From assembly GCF_003286085.1 (NCBI RefSeq), contig NW_020825312.1, positions 1,612,001-1,676,000 of the forward strand: a stretch of 64,000 nucleotides of DNA. The letters run 5' to 3'. Every line of letters begins with the position of its first letter. Position 1 is the first letter of the stretch. The translations under genes and the position numbers were made by a program. The notes under the pieces were generated by a model, which had not been told where the DNA came from, did no database searches, and saw nothing but the letters and a program-made list of their open reading frames with translations. Below are positions 47,601 through 58,715 of this stretch, in pieces. This stretch comes from Drosophila persimilis (taxonomy: Eukaryota; Arthropoda; Insecta; Diptera; Drosophilidae).

Positions 47601-47781
47601 ATTTATTGATTTGGCCACAAAATTTGTTGTCTGCCAAACACACACAGAATACTGTTTGTTTTTTGACTCCGATCACAGATTGGATCCTTCGTGTATCTTG
47701 ATTATTGCATTTTCCAATGCAGTTTAAACTAAATTTGAACTCGAAGCAAAAACAAATGCACCCCCAGGCCAACAAATACGA
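44694..47781 (-). other. Krn upstream region: probable 5' UTR exons, introns and control DNA
   Basis: No coding is supported. CA/GT repeats lie at 44760-44820. Two DRE-like TATCGAT/CATCGAT sites stand close together at 45438-45446 and 45455-45463. A minus-strand donor-like CAG|GTAACT corresponds to plus 46556-46561. A GA repeat lies at about 46889-46912. The Motif 1 promoter at 47.78 kb faces this way, so the region is probably transcribed as 5' UTR intron of Krn or Ndfip. Confidence 0.35.
45436..45465. promoter_or_regulatory. Pair of DRE-like sites
   Basis: catcgatta and ctatcgatg occur 9 bp apart. Paired CGATA-type sites are characteristic of DREF/BEAF-32 binding regions at promoters or domain borders. 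It is a candidate Krn/Ndfip promoter or boundary. Confidence 0.4.
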
Positions 47782-47806
47782 CAGTGTGACCACGGACTTA
47801 TCGATC
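47782..47806 (-). promoter_or_regulatory. Minus-strand promoter: Motif 1 plus DRE
   Basis: cagtgtgacca (47782-47792) is Motif 1 in minus orientation and tatcgatc (47799-47806) is a DRE, both in the usual promoter arrangement. The gene served is most likely Krn or Ndfip through non-coding 5' exons. No other minus-strand coding begins nearby. Confidence 0.55.
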
Positions 47807-48030
47807 AAATATATGCGGTCTGACCCTCAGTAATATACCGTAAATATACTGAAGACTTATTTAAGTTCCATCATACATATTCCTCGTTGTTGATATTCCG
47901 TTGAATATTACTAGTTGGATAGATCCATCATCCATAACCACATTATTTTATCAGTTGAGCAATATCTAAGTTGAGCAATAGGAACGATTTTTCTCTTGTT
48001 TTATTACGTCTTATTTGTTTGACCTTTTTC
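47782..48030 (-). repeat. Promoter-abutting repeat family, copy E-left (short form)
   Basis: On the minus strand the blocks read ctagtaatattcaacggaat, atcaacaacgaggaatatgt, cagtatatttacggtatatt, actgagggtcagacc, gatcgataag, ggtcacactg. This is the same series as copies D1 and E-right. It lies head to head with E-right. Confidence 0.8.
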
Positions 48031-48286
48031 GCTAGAACCTTTTTGTAGGCAAAATCCAATAAAAGCAAGTATTTCAAACAAGCCAGTCAAGTAGAAAATA
48101 CGTTCATTAATATGGTAAATTTATGTGGGCAGGGCTTAGAGATCTAGATAGTTAGTAATATTCCACGGAATATCAAAAAAGAGGAATATGTATAATATAA
48201 CTTGAATAATTCGTCAGTATATTTACGGTATATTTTGAAAATGAGATGGTCTATTTTGGTATATTTGTAAGTCCACGGTCACATTG
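48031..48286 (+). repeat. Promoter-abutting repeat family, copy E-right (short form), leading into the Sep15-like gene
   Basis: Plus strand: cgctagaacctttttg, ccaataaaagcaagtatttc, agccagtcaagtagaaaata, ctagatagttagtaatattc, aaaagaggaatatg, cagtatatttacggtatatt, ttgaaaatgagatggt, ttggtatattt, then cggtcacattg (48276-48286), a near-match to Motif 1. Confidence 0.8.
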
Positions 48287-48323
48287 GTGGACATAGTAAA
48301 TTTAATTAGAATTATCCTAAATT

Positions 48324-48971
48324 ATGCAGAAACTTGTACTTTTTACACTCGTAGCTATTACTGTGAGTATAATGTGTGCCACCACCTGCAAGAGATAACA
48401 TTCTACCCTATTTCAGTGCCAGCAAACCCATGCCGAATTCACGGCCGCCGACTGTCGGGAGCTGGGCTTCATTAAGGCCCAGTTAATGTGCTCCAGTTGC
48501 GACAAACTGGATGACTTTGGCCTGGAGACCCTCAAGTGAGTGGTAGTAGTCCATGTGATATTACTCTTATAACATCCTCCATTCCACAGGACCCCGTGCA
48601 AGCAGTGCTGCACTCTGGACCAGCAGCCGGCGGCACAGCGCACCTATGCCAAGGCCATTCTGGAGGTGTGCACCTGCAAGTTCCGTGCCTATCCCCAGAT
48701 ACAGGCCTTCATCCAGAGCGGACGACCCGCCAAGTTCCCCAATCTCCAGATCAAGTATGTCCGTGGGCTGGATCCCGTGGTGAAGCTGCTCGATGACGCT
48801 GGCAAGGTTCAGGAGACACTGTCCATAACCAAGTGGAACACGGACACCGTGGAGGAGTTCTTTGAGACGCATCTGGCCAAGGATGGCAAGGGCAAGAGCT
48901 CCTACAGTGTAGTCGAGGAGGCAGTCGACGACGACGACGACGATGATTATCTGCTTACGAATAAAGTTTGA
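48324..48971 (+). CDS. CG7484: Sep15/SELENOF-like ER thioredoxin-fold protein, 179 aa (CG7484)
   Basis: ER-lumenal redox protein that in vertebrates associates with UGGT in glycoprotein folding quality control. Exons 48324-48362, 48417-48535, 48590-48971 (540 nt, phases match). The N-terminal signal peptide (MQKLVLFTLVAIT) is split from the rest by a 54-bp intron. A Cys-rich UGGT-binding domain follows (CSSC, PCKQCC). The thioredoxin-like domain begins AILEVCTCKF; the redox motif is Cys80-Thr-Cys82 where vertebrates have Cys-Gly-Sec, so no SECIS is needed. The family blocks LQIKYVRGLDPV, KLLDD and ITKWNTDTVEEF are intact. The end carries an unusual run of seven Asp. Polyadenylation signal AATAAA at 48984-48989, only 13 nt past the stop. 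Confidence 0.93.
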
Positions 48972-48989
48972 AATCTTGATTCCAATAAA

Positions 48990-51900
48990 ATACATTCCAC
49001 AGTTTTAGAGTGACTGAGGATGGTACAAGAGAAGAGAGCGGAGCTTTGGGTGAGAAAAAGCTTTCACTGCATTGCGAAAATTCTCAAATTCTTGATTCAT
49101 AAAATTAAATTAATACATTTTATTTGGTATCTTTCCATCGATTGAATTGGAGCGAGTGGTGGATTGGGGCCCGCCTGTACAATAATCACAATGTCTGGCC
49201 ATTGTTTTCGACATTCTTATCACGGCGACATCACATCACCATCACACTGCGGTACGGCGGTACGGTGGTACGGCGGTACTTTACCTTTACCCCCCCATAA
49301 GGCAATCAGCCATGACGTCGAATTCGACTCACATGGCCAGGGCCCGGCTCCTCGACTTAACCAATATTTGATCAGCCTGTTTAAATAATTGTGGTAAATG
49401 AAAATGTAAATAGTTCTTAGGTATTTCAGCCCGCCAAAACCATGGCTGATTTCTATTTCCGATCTGTGACGCAGCCTTCACAGCACCACCCACCCGCCGT
49501 TCTCCCTCCCCTATTCTGATCAATCTCGGAAGCTACTCTCCATGTTCAGAGGATCTCAAATGCAGCCAGAGAAGAGTGAACGCACACGGAGAGAGAGAAT
49601 AGAGAGGACGCGTGCTGATTGGCAAATTAAAATGTTTTTTGCATTATTATCGCCTGTTTACGTTTCATTACAATGCAGTTTTCTATTTGTGTTTTTTATT
49701 TGCTTTACTGATGCTGCTTCTCCTTCTTCTTCGTGCTGCTGCTGTTGCTGCAGTTGTTTATTGTTTTAATCAAAGTCTGCGGTGCACAGTGGGCAAATAT
49801 GAATATGAATTGCATAATGCTGCTGAGGCACATACACGAGCATCTCAGGGTTACTGCTCTCTCTCTCTCTCTCCCTCACTGCATCATTCCATTGGATTTT
49901 CATACACATCTCAGGGTTAAGGATTGCACTCTCGCTCTCTTTCTGCTTGAAGAGCTACGCACAGTTGTATTCCAGTGGTTCGTTCTACACATCTCAGGGT
50001 TAAAGTGTTCATGCCTGCTTTCTCCCTCTTTTTCATTGCTTTAATATATTATCGCTGCATTTCCCAGTTTATTACGCACCACCGTTAATCTTCTAGTGCC
50101 AGCGGGGGCTCAGAGCTGCTGGAGAACAGGACCCTTTTCTCGGTACGCCATCGTCTCCATCTTTTCCATTGTATTCTCCCCATCACGGAACGTCATTCCC
50201 CACATCCATCCTGCCACTCTCGTGGCAATGCATCCAAGCATAAATGCGAGTACATGTGACAATCCCAACTCTAACGTCAATGACGTGGGGAGCCCTCTGA
50301 GGCATATGTATGGGCTATATTTAGCGACTGTTATCACAAAAATGTACCTACATACACTCGGAGGCGGCTGCCACGCCCCAATATCAATCTGTGTAGGCAA
50401 AGGAAAGTGCGACCTACAATCAATACTAATTATTTGCCATTATTATTATTCCTACATATTCATGGCGTGGGGGGGTGGGGGGAGGCGGAGATTCTGCTGA
50501 ACCTTATCAATAAGGGGACTCGGACTCGGGTGCATTCAACTGTTGTGTGCCACAGAAACTATGTACACCACAAAGTGTATAAATATAGGGTGGCTCGAGA
50601 GAGGACTTTTTGGATAGTTTCGTAACAGAAAGCGTGAGAGATTCCTAGCTGCATCCAATTCAAGTAGCAGCTCGCCAAACAAGGAATGCCTCACCTCATG
50701 TAAAGACACCTTGGGCCAGGCAGAGAGCGGCGAGCCGAGCAGCGCTGTCAATGTCCCCCATCGTCCATGCCCCCCATGGATGGATGGGTATTGTGGGGTG
50801 GCGTGGCGTGGCATGGACGAATGCCGTGCACTGAATGTCGACTGATTCTGTACCCGCGACCTGGGGAGGGAGGAGAGCAGATCTGTTGCTGCTGCTGTTG
50901 TTGTTTCTTCTCTCGTGCTTTTTGCGTTCCACTGATAACATTTGCGCCTTTGGAGTGGTGGAGCTCTGATAACGGTAATGACGTTATCGTCACAGCGTCA
51001 TCTATAACTAACACAAGCAAACAGATACACACACACACACACACACGCACACACAGTTAATCAAGCAAGCGATTTGATTTCATGCCATTTTAGCACTTAA
51101 TTAAGAAATAACATGAACAAAAATAATAATCAACAAAAGCCAGCAATCTTGGACTTCCCCTCCCTCTCTCTCTCTATCAGTGTGTCTCTCCTCTCTCTCT
51201 CTATGTTTCTTTTTCTCCCTTTTATTCATTCTCCACGTTTCAGTTTTGGCGCGGGCCAAAGTTGTTTTTATGCTAGCTGTTGGCTACAGTCGAACCTCGC
51301 TAAAAAGTTTTCAATATCGAACGCACTGTTCTAAAACTTAACAAATTAATGCTGTTCGTTTGTACGAAGCCTTACTGTACGTGCTTCAACTGTTTGTTTT
51401 TTTTCCCACTTGCGCTTTGCCCTTCCCCACGCTTATTCGTTCCATTACTACATACATGTGCGGCTTGCCCTTTACCGTTAGCAGCCTGTTGCTGTCAGAG
51501 TTTATGCGGAGAGAGAGAGAGAGAGAGAGCTCCCCCCACGCGCGCTCTCCCAGGGGATCGAACTCACTCTCGCTGTCCCTCTCCCTCTCTCTTGTTAATT
51601 GGTTTTGCGGCTGTAAATATCGAAAACTTGATTTTGGAATTACGATATCTGCTTGTATTATTTATTAACCAAATACTGACGTCTTCAGCATATTATTATT
51701 TATTTTATTTATTCTTTAATCTGCGACGCTTCTGGCAGAGTCTCTTCCGTCTCTCTCGCACCGTCGCACATGTTCAAACAATGGACCTGAAGAATTAGAG
51801 AAACCATAGCTCGCAGCTTAAGATTCCAGTGGCAGTCAAACGACAAGTCTGATTTTCTGCGAATTGGACAGAATTATGTGAAGTTAATATGTACATCTGT

Positions 51901-52376
51901 ATAGTAAAAATGGTAGCATTTTGTAGGATTTTTCTAAAGGTCGTTGCCAACCGTCGTTCGCGCTCATCTGCATGGGTATGTATGTATGTATGTGGGTAAG
52001 GGGCCATAGGGGTATGTATCAAGAGGAGTATCTCCGGCCCGTGGCAGTTATTCAATTTCCCGCATTGAACTTTGACTACGAAATTTAGCACAGCACACAC
52101 AAAACACAAACTGCGCCGCGCTTATTAACAAAGACACTAACTACACTACACTACTCGTACATGTCCCAGTATCCCAGTGTGGGTAAGCAGCGCCTCCAGA
52201 GAGTGTAGTGTATAGTGCTGTGTGTGTGTGTGAGAGAGTGTGAGCCCGAGCCAGAGCCAGCGAGCAATTAATAAATGTGCTTGATTATTATTTTTTCTAT
52301 AAATTTACATAATTTTACGTGCAATTATTCGCACACTGAATAATGCATGCCATGGCATGCGTCCCACGTAAATGTC
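48990..52376. other. Long intergenic region, low complexity; no gene supported
   Basis: Contains CT and GA repeats (49857-49874, 51160-51205, 51510-51530), CA repeats (51027-51055), a GTAC-type repeat (49250-49280) and a ctcagggtta motif that recurs at 49848, 49911 and 49995. No exon with matching splice sites was found on either strand. A possible pogo-type inverted-repeat end lies near 51288. Confidence 0.5.
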
Positions 52377-52481
52377 ACTTACCGAAGAGAATAGAGCTCC
52401 CGCAGCTCGCTCCCGAATCGAGTTCGAACTTCGAACAGGTGCTTTCGGCGAATCCCACATCCTTTTGGATTGCTATTTATA
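52377..52481 (-). promoter_or_regulatory. Candidate TATA promoter with first exon and splice donor
   Basis: On the minus strand TATAAATAG (plus 52473-52481) is followed, after about 90 bp of GC-richer sequence, by a consensus donor gtaagt (plus acttac 52377-52382). This would make a short non-coding first exon of an unidentified minus-strand transcript. Downstream exons are not recognised. It could be a non-coding RNA or a distal promoter of Krn/Ndfip. Confidence 0.3.
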
Positions 52482-52619
52482 GGCCACAGCCGGGGATGGA
52501 TTTCAATGGTTCCAAAGGTGGTTCCGCTTTCGTACGTACATAGGCACATATGTATGTACGTAGGTCCAAAGGTTCCTTTCCTTCCATGCAGTTTGAAATA
52601 AAACATGATGGTTTCTTGG

Positions 52620-55453
52620 ACTTTAAAATCAAATTTAAGATTTATTTGAAACAAATAACTGTGTTATTACATTGAATATAATCTTATGGCTGATTCTCCT
52701 CTGGTTTCTTGTTTGTTGCTGTAGTTGATTTTTATCGACGTTATTTCATAAGTGTAATCATATATTACATACACAATTACTTAGTTCATATTTGTATAAT
52801 AATAGTATAATTTATAATTAGAATTTCACTTTCTTAACCATTATAGTTATTATTATTATTATATTTTCTTTAAGTTTTTGTTGCATTTTTTTTTTATTTA
52901 TAAGTATGTTTTTCGTTTAACACAAAACAGCAAGGACAAAAGATTTATATTTCTTTTTTTGTTTGTTTTGTTTTTGTGTATATTTCATATTTTTGCGCGT
53001 TGCCCACATAAATTACATTTATAATTATATATTCGTCTCTTCATCATTGTTTTTTTTTTGTTGATTTTTTTCTTGTGTGTTTTCGCCTGTAAAGATTTTG
53101 CTTTTTCCTCGCATTTAAGTTTAGTTTATAACTAGGGTTTTACATCGATAATAAAAAAAAGGGGAAATCTTGCAAAAAAACATCGCGGTTACTAATATTA
53201 ACAATTAGATTATCTTTAGATACATGCATATATATGTATATATATATATATATGTATGTATGTATAAGTTCTGGTACTCGAATCAGATAAAACATTTCCT
53301 TTTTGCACTTTAGAAGTTTTTTTTAGTTTTGTGTGGCTTCTTTTTTTTGTTTTTGTTACATTTATTAAGTAGATTAGCAATGAGGGGTCTTGGGGTGTTC
53401 GGGGGTGGGGGGGACGAGGAGCTTGTATTATCTATAAACAATGTCTATTATATGGGGCTTCGGATCGCTGTATATCCTAACTATTCCACTCTCCTTATTG
53501 TTTCTTGCAGGACATTAAATTTTCCCTTAGGTATTGAATTGAATAAAACTAACAAATTTTATACAATGCTTATACGAGGCATTTCACGAGTCCCTGAATC
53601 AAATGAAAGACGATTTTATGAGGTTTTGCTACTCTCTGCAGCTTCTGGATCTGTTCTGTAGAGTTTCCTCCTAGAGGCCTAGTAATAAATAAAAGGGCCT
53701 ATCCCGAGTCTTGTGTCTATTGTTCATTAATTCATAAATTGTGTACTTATAGTTTTGTTAGGCTAGGTTCAAATACGACCACCATCCCATCCATCCAGGA
53801 TCCCTGGCAGAACGAAGTTCACCGCCCCGACCAACCAACCAGCCGAGAGGCGGAGCAGCATAACGCGAGACACGTGTCACCGAACCGTTCGTGTGCATAT
53901 TGTCGTCTTTCAATAACATGCGTATCTTGACGTCAACAGCTCACACGTAAGCCCCTAAATTGCGTAAAATGGTTCATGAAATCGGCTTCGTATAAACACA
54001 GTATTGGTAGACTTTGTTGTAAGTGTTGAGAAACGTTTTGGAAATATCTTTAATATCTATCTATTTATTTTGTTTATTCAGGTTAAAGATTGGTAGGTAG
54101 TAAAAATGGTTTCTGTTTTTTCCTTTTTCTAGTTTTGAGTTCGTTACATATTTTGATTCTTGCTTCGTAAAATTTGTCGTTGCAGGACACTGCTTGGAAC
54201 CGGTTGTTCCAATTGTGAGCTGCACTTGTGCCTGAGGACCGCTATATCTTCCTGCCGGGTCTATTCACTATATATATCTGTATATATATATATGTATTTA
54301 TTTATTTATTTAGCTATATGTATATGTCTGTTTGTTATATACTCGTTTATTTGTTTTGTGATACTGCGTTTATGAAGAAAGGATCTCGAATGTATTAAAT
54401 CGTGTTGTATTCGAACAGTGCTTGGCGATTGGAGGAGGGCTGGGCTTTAAATATAAACTTTACAGCACTGGATTGGATCGGTATCGGATCGGGGTATCGT
54501 TTATGCGGTCTTAAATACTAGTAATTGCTTCGACGGCACATTGGGATTATATGGATAAGGTTTTACTTTACACTTCTATATAATAGGTGTATATATGTAG
54601 GTTGCGTTGCTGGATCGTGAACAGAATACAAATATAAACTGGCAAAAGGTATAGATTTGATATCTGCATAGCTAGAATAGTTGGATAATGTACAGGAATT
54701 GTTGCTTAGTTCCATTTACGTTTACGTTTACGTTTCCGTTTCCGCTCCGCTTCCCGGTTTCATCTTTCCTTCTTGTATAGAGAATATAATTTTGGTCGTT
54801 GGTCTAAGACACTTTTTGGTTTCAATCCTTAGTCGGTTGTTTGTTTTTGTTTTTTTTTTCGTTTTCTTTTTATATCTTTTCCTTTTTTTTAAAGATATTT
54901 TTAGGTATATACAGAAATGAGAGTTTAAGTAGAGTTTTTAAAGAGTGATCTTATGTGCGTAGTTAAGTAAAATCTGAGACTCGCTGTAAAATTGATTTAA
55001 TATTTTCTCTCTTCTTCCTTTAAGGGGTGCGTTGTTGTTGTTTGGGAGGGGGGGGGATTGGTGTAAAAAGACACTCAAGTACACTTAGGGGGTTAACGAT
55101 TTGTTGTTTAAGATCTAACTACAAAAGCACGGACGATGACGATAACGATAACGATAACGAGAACAATAACGATAAACATGGCGATATACCTAGAGGAAGA
55201 AATTTCGCACCTCCTCGTCCAGGTCGCTGGAGTCAACCAGATCATCCATCACCCCAGGTACGAGCAGTTCCACCGCCTCCAGCTCCAGCTCCTTCTTATC
55301 CCTATCCGCGGCTGTTGCTGCTGCCTCCGCACTGCTGCTGCTGCTGCTAGTGGGCGGAAGGACAGCAGACACCGGTACGGAGTCCAGCAGCGCCTCGAAG
55401 GTGTCCTCCAGCAGCACTCCGCTCTCGATGGCCGCAACAGCCTCCTCATAGTA
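52620..55453 (-). other. Crtc: Crtc 3' UTR (extent uncertain)
   Basis: AT-rich sequence with no coding follows the Crtc stop. Minus-strand polyadenylation signals (plus tttatt) occur near 52641 and in T-rich DNA around 52890-53340. It contains long T runs and TATA/TGTA repeats. A 3' UTR of up to 2.8 kb is plausible but unproved. Confidence 0.35.
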
Positions 55454-58018
55454 TCAGTTGAGGTCGCGCCGGAAGCTATCCTCGATATTGGGATCGGCAA
55501 TCATTATGGGATTCTGGTCGGACAGCATCTGCAGGCCGGCCACATCCATCTGGCCGAGATCCAGGTCCAGCGAGTCAAAGATCTCGCGCGAAAAGTCCGC
55601 ATTTGAGGAGTAATCGCTGAATATGATCGCCGGTATATTCGCAGTCGCGTTGGTCTGATGGTGATGATGGTGGTGCTGCTGCTGCTGCTGTGGCTGGTGG
55701 TGTTGTTGTTGCTGCTGCTGTTGCTGTTGATGCTGCTGGTTCATCATTAGTACATTGGAGTTGCAGGCGTTATTACTAACTGGCGAGCTGCTTGAAAGCG
55801 GCGAGTTTGTGTGATGCGGCGAGTGCATCGGCGAATGATGTGGCGAGTGGTGCAACGAGAGCGACAATTGCTGCTGCTGCTGCTGGTGTTGTTGTTGTTG
55901 CTGCTGGTGGTGGTGTTGCTGATGTTGTTGCTGCTGCTGCTGCTGCTGATGATGATGATGGTGGTGCTGCTGATGCTGCGGCGAAGACTGTCCCGACATG
56001 GGTATAGGCAGCGGCGAGCTGGGGCATCCTAATGGCGAGGGTATTGGCGAGGCGACAATGGTCAGAGGCTCACCGCCGCCATTCGATCCACCGCCAGCGG
56101 TGCTACTGCTATTGTTGTTGGCGGCTCCATTTAGGTTTGTGCTGCCATTGTGCGGCGATCCCACGCCATTGCTGTGCCCATTGTTGTTCAGGTTGTTGTT
56201 CAGCCTCCTCAGGTTGTTATTGTTCGCCCCACCCTCGGGACTGCCGCTCAACTCGTTAAAGTCTAGCAGCTCCTTGTTGTGATAGGGACCATTGGAGCCG
56301 TTGGTCAGACCACCTCCTCCATTGCCACTACTGCCGCCGGGACCGCCGCCACTCAGGTCATCAAAGTCCAGGGGCACAAAATTGTTGGCGAATCCCTGCT
56401 GTTCCGGCGACGAGTTGCTGTCGCCCAGCGAGAAGATCTCAAACTGATTGTGAAACGAGGTATTCAGACTGTTGTAGGAGGCATCGAACTGCTGCTGCGG
56501 CTGTTGCTGCTGTTGGGACTGCTGCTGCTGTGACTGCGACGGCGATGGCTGCTGCTGCTGCTGGCGGATGGGGCTGGCCGGGGCGCTCGAGTGCAGATCC
56601 GTGGCGGATACGCTGCTCAGAAGACCCGGCGAGGAGCGTGGACTAGGCGGATTCGGTGGTTGGCGGTAGTCGGTGAGGTTGGCCGAGGACGCAGAGCTGT
56701 TGTGAGGCCCCAGGGTGGGCAGCGGACTGAACGTGCCGCTAGCCGCTGCCGCCTGATTGGTGGCCAGGTTCGTGAATGACAGATGAGGCGATGTGGAGGG
56801 CTGCTGCGTCGTGGCGTTTGTTCCCGTTCCAGTTCCCGTCGCATTGGCGGACGTGGGCGAGTGTTGCTGCTGATGGTAGGGCGAGCCAGGACCTCCTGCT
56901 CCTCCTCCTGCTGGACTAAACGGACTGGGCGACTGATCCCGGTCGCGTCTGTGATTGTGCGGTGACATGACAGGCGATAGGGTTTGTTGCAGTTGCTGCT
57001 GCTGCTGCTGTTGTTGCTGCGGCGGCTGTTGCTGCTGCTGCTGCTGCTGGTGCTGTTGCTGGGGGGCATAGTTCTGTAGCGCGGTGAGATCGGGCAGGGA
57101 GCCGGTGTTGGCGTAGTTGGCCTGATCCTGGAGCGGACGAAACAGTGAGTTGGAAAATTTGGCGTTGTATGGCGTGGTATGTTGCTGCTGCTGCTGTTGA
57201 TGTTGCAGATGTTGGTGCTGGTGCTGTTGCTGCTGCTGGTGCTGCAACTGCAGCTGTTGGTGCATCTGGTGCTGCTGCAGAAGCTGCTGATGCTGTTGCT
57301 GCAGCTGCAGCTGGTGGGGCTGCAGCGTGGGCGGCTTTCTCCGCTGCGCCTGCGGACTGAAGCTGCGGCCTATGTGGTGGTGCGGCGAGTGAGATCGTTG
57401 GTGGACTGTCTGTTGCTGCTGCTGTTGCTGGTGGAGCGGCGACTGCTGCAGGTAGTTGGCGTGCAGCGCGTTCATGTCCGTGCCGAAGCCACCCGCCTCG
57501 GCGGCCACGGCCATGTTGAGGCTCTGGTGGAGCGCCGAGTCCGAGCTGGAGCGGCGCCACAGACTGTCCGACGTGGGGGGACCGAGCAGGTGTGGATTTG
57601 GCTGGCCATTGTCCATCGTCTGTGGCGTGGTGCTGCTGCTGCCGTAGGGCGAGCGATCCTGCTTCCGTTCCGAGGGTCTCCTCATGGGTCCCACGCCCAC
57701 GCTGCGTCCCCGCGACTCACGATAGGCTGTCGGTGATCCTCCTCCGGCAATGCCATCTGGCGATGCTCCCCCGCCGCTGGCCCCACTGCCGGAACCACTG
57801 CCTCCCCCCCCTCCACCCGTGCCGTTTCCCGCTCCTGGCGAGGAATGGCTTACCTCCTGACCGCCACCCAGGCAATCCAGTATCTTTTGTGTGGCCGGCG
57901 TCTCGTCCCGCTTCGTGGCGTACACCTCCTTCATGATCCGCTCGAACTCTGCCGTGCCCTCGGCCTGCTTCTGCTTCTGCAGGGCAATCTTTTCGCTGAA
58001 TTTGCGAGGATTGGCCAT
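55454..58018 (-). CDS. Crtc: Crtc (TORC), CREB-regulated transcription coactivator, 854 aa
   Basis: Coactivator of CREB that shuttles from cytoplasm to nucleus when dephosphorylated, and controls energy balance and memory genes. One coding exon; ATG at 58018. The N-terminal CREB-binding domain (MANPRKFSEKIALQKQKQAE, to about residue 50) is intact. The SIK phosphorylation/14-3-3 site is RRSSSDS at 155-161. The centre is a series of polyglutamine/His blocks with Ser-Pro motifs (SPHHSP, NPPSPRSSP). The C-terminal transactivation domain (SNADFSREIFDSLDLDLGQM ... IEDSFRRDLN) is complete. GTAAGC inside the early coding sequence resembles a donor, but the frame reads on through VSHSSPG as expected for this gene. 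The polyQ blocks are longer and differently spaced than in melanogaster as I recall it. Confidence 0.95.
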   Translation of the reverse strand: MANPRKFSEKIALQKQKQAEGTAEFERIMKEVYATKRDETPATQKILDCLGGGQEVSHSSPGAGNGTGGGGGGSGSGSGASGGGASPDGIAGGGSPTAYRESRGRSVGVGPMRRPSERKQDRSPYGSSSTTPQTMDNGQPNPHLLGPPTSDSLWRRSSSDSALHQSLNMAVAAEAGGFGTDMNALHANYLQQSPLHQQQQQQQTVHQRSHSPHHHIGRSFSPQAQRRKPPTLQPHQLQLQQQHQQLLQQHQMHQQLQLQHQQQQQHQHQHLQHQQQQQQHTTPYNAKFSNSLFRPLQDQANYANTGSLPDLTALQNYAPQQQHQQQQQQQQPPQQQQQQQQQLQQTLSPVMSPHNHRRDRDQSPSPFSPAGGGAGGPGSPYHQQQHSPTSANATGTGTGTNATTQQPSTSPHLSFTNLATNQAAAASGTFSPLPTLGPHNSSASSANLTDYRQPPNPPSPRSSPGLLSSVSATDLHSSAPASPIRQQQQQPSPSQSQQQQSQQQQQPQQQFDASYNSLNTSFHNQFEIFSLGDSNSSPEQQGFANNFVPLDFDDLSGGGPGGSSGNGGGGLTNGSNGPYHNKELLDFNELSGSPEGGANNNNLRRLNNNLNNNGHSNGVGSPHNGSTNLNGAANNNSSSTAGGGSNGGGEPLTIVASPIPSPLGCPSSPLPIPMSGQSSPQHQQHHHHHHQQQQQQQQHQQHHHQQQQQQHQQQQQQLSLSLHHSPHHSPMHSPHHTNSPLSSSSPVSNNACNSNVLMMNQQHQQQQQQQQQHHQPQQQQQHHHHHHQTNATANIPAIIFSDYSSNADFSREIFDSLDLDLGQMDVAGLQMLSDQNPIMIADPNIEDSFRRDLN

Positions 58019-58680
58019 TGTCCTGGTGTGTGTCCCGGTGTCTGTGTGAAGAGAATCTCTTTAATTATGGGGAAAGTCTATTATAGAGTTAGGATTTATT
58101 ACACGGCAATTGGGGTTATCTTTGCGTCTGAGGGCTCGCTTTGAATTCGCTTGAAGGATGGACAAATAATCATGTATGAATTTGGGCTTAATAAATGACC
58201 CGAAAGTGGAACCCTACCGACTGGATTCCTAGGCCTTTGACTGTAAAAGTATACCAAAAATATCTGGTTTAATCTGATCTATATTTTATTCATCTCATAG
58301 CACCCCAATCCCGTGTCTCCGTGCCATCTCCCTTTATCTGTTGGAGAAGGGCATGGAAATGTTTTGCCTATGGGTCTTCTCTTCTTTTTTCTACCATATA
58401 TTTTATCAATTTGTGAGTGGAACAACTTTGCTGATAACGCAGATACAGATACAGATACAGATACGGGCACACACACGCCACAGCTAACGGGAAAGGAAAC
58501 AATGGGACTCGAATTTTGCAGTCGAATTCGCATTCGAATTTGGTTTTGGATTCAGATTCGCATGTTTACCGTTTACCCGGTCTCCGACGACCCTGCCGCC
58601 GCGTCGCTCTTTCTGTCATCTAGCATGCGTTCTCTTTCTCCTTTCAATGCCATTGCATAACGAGTCTTGTGTATGCATGC

Positions 58681-58715
<35 letters not shown>

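Noticed and set aside
55776..57560. Ala-, Leu- or Thr-rich frames over Crtc on both strands
   Set aside because: Out-of-frame readings of CAG/GCA repeats in the Crtc exon.
57840..57860. Splice donor (GTAAGC) inside early Crtc coding sequence
   Set aside because: The frame continues with the expected VSHSSPG sequence, and no matching acceptor is needed.
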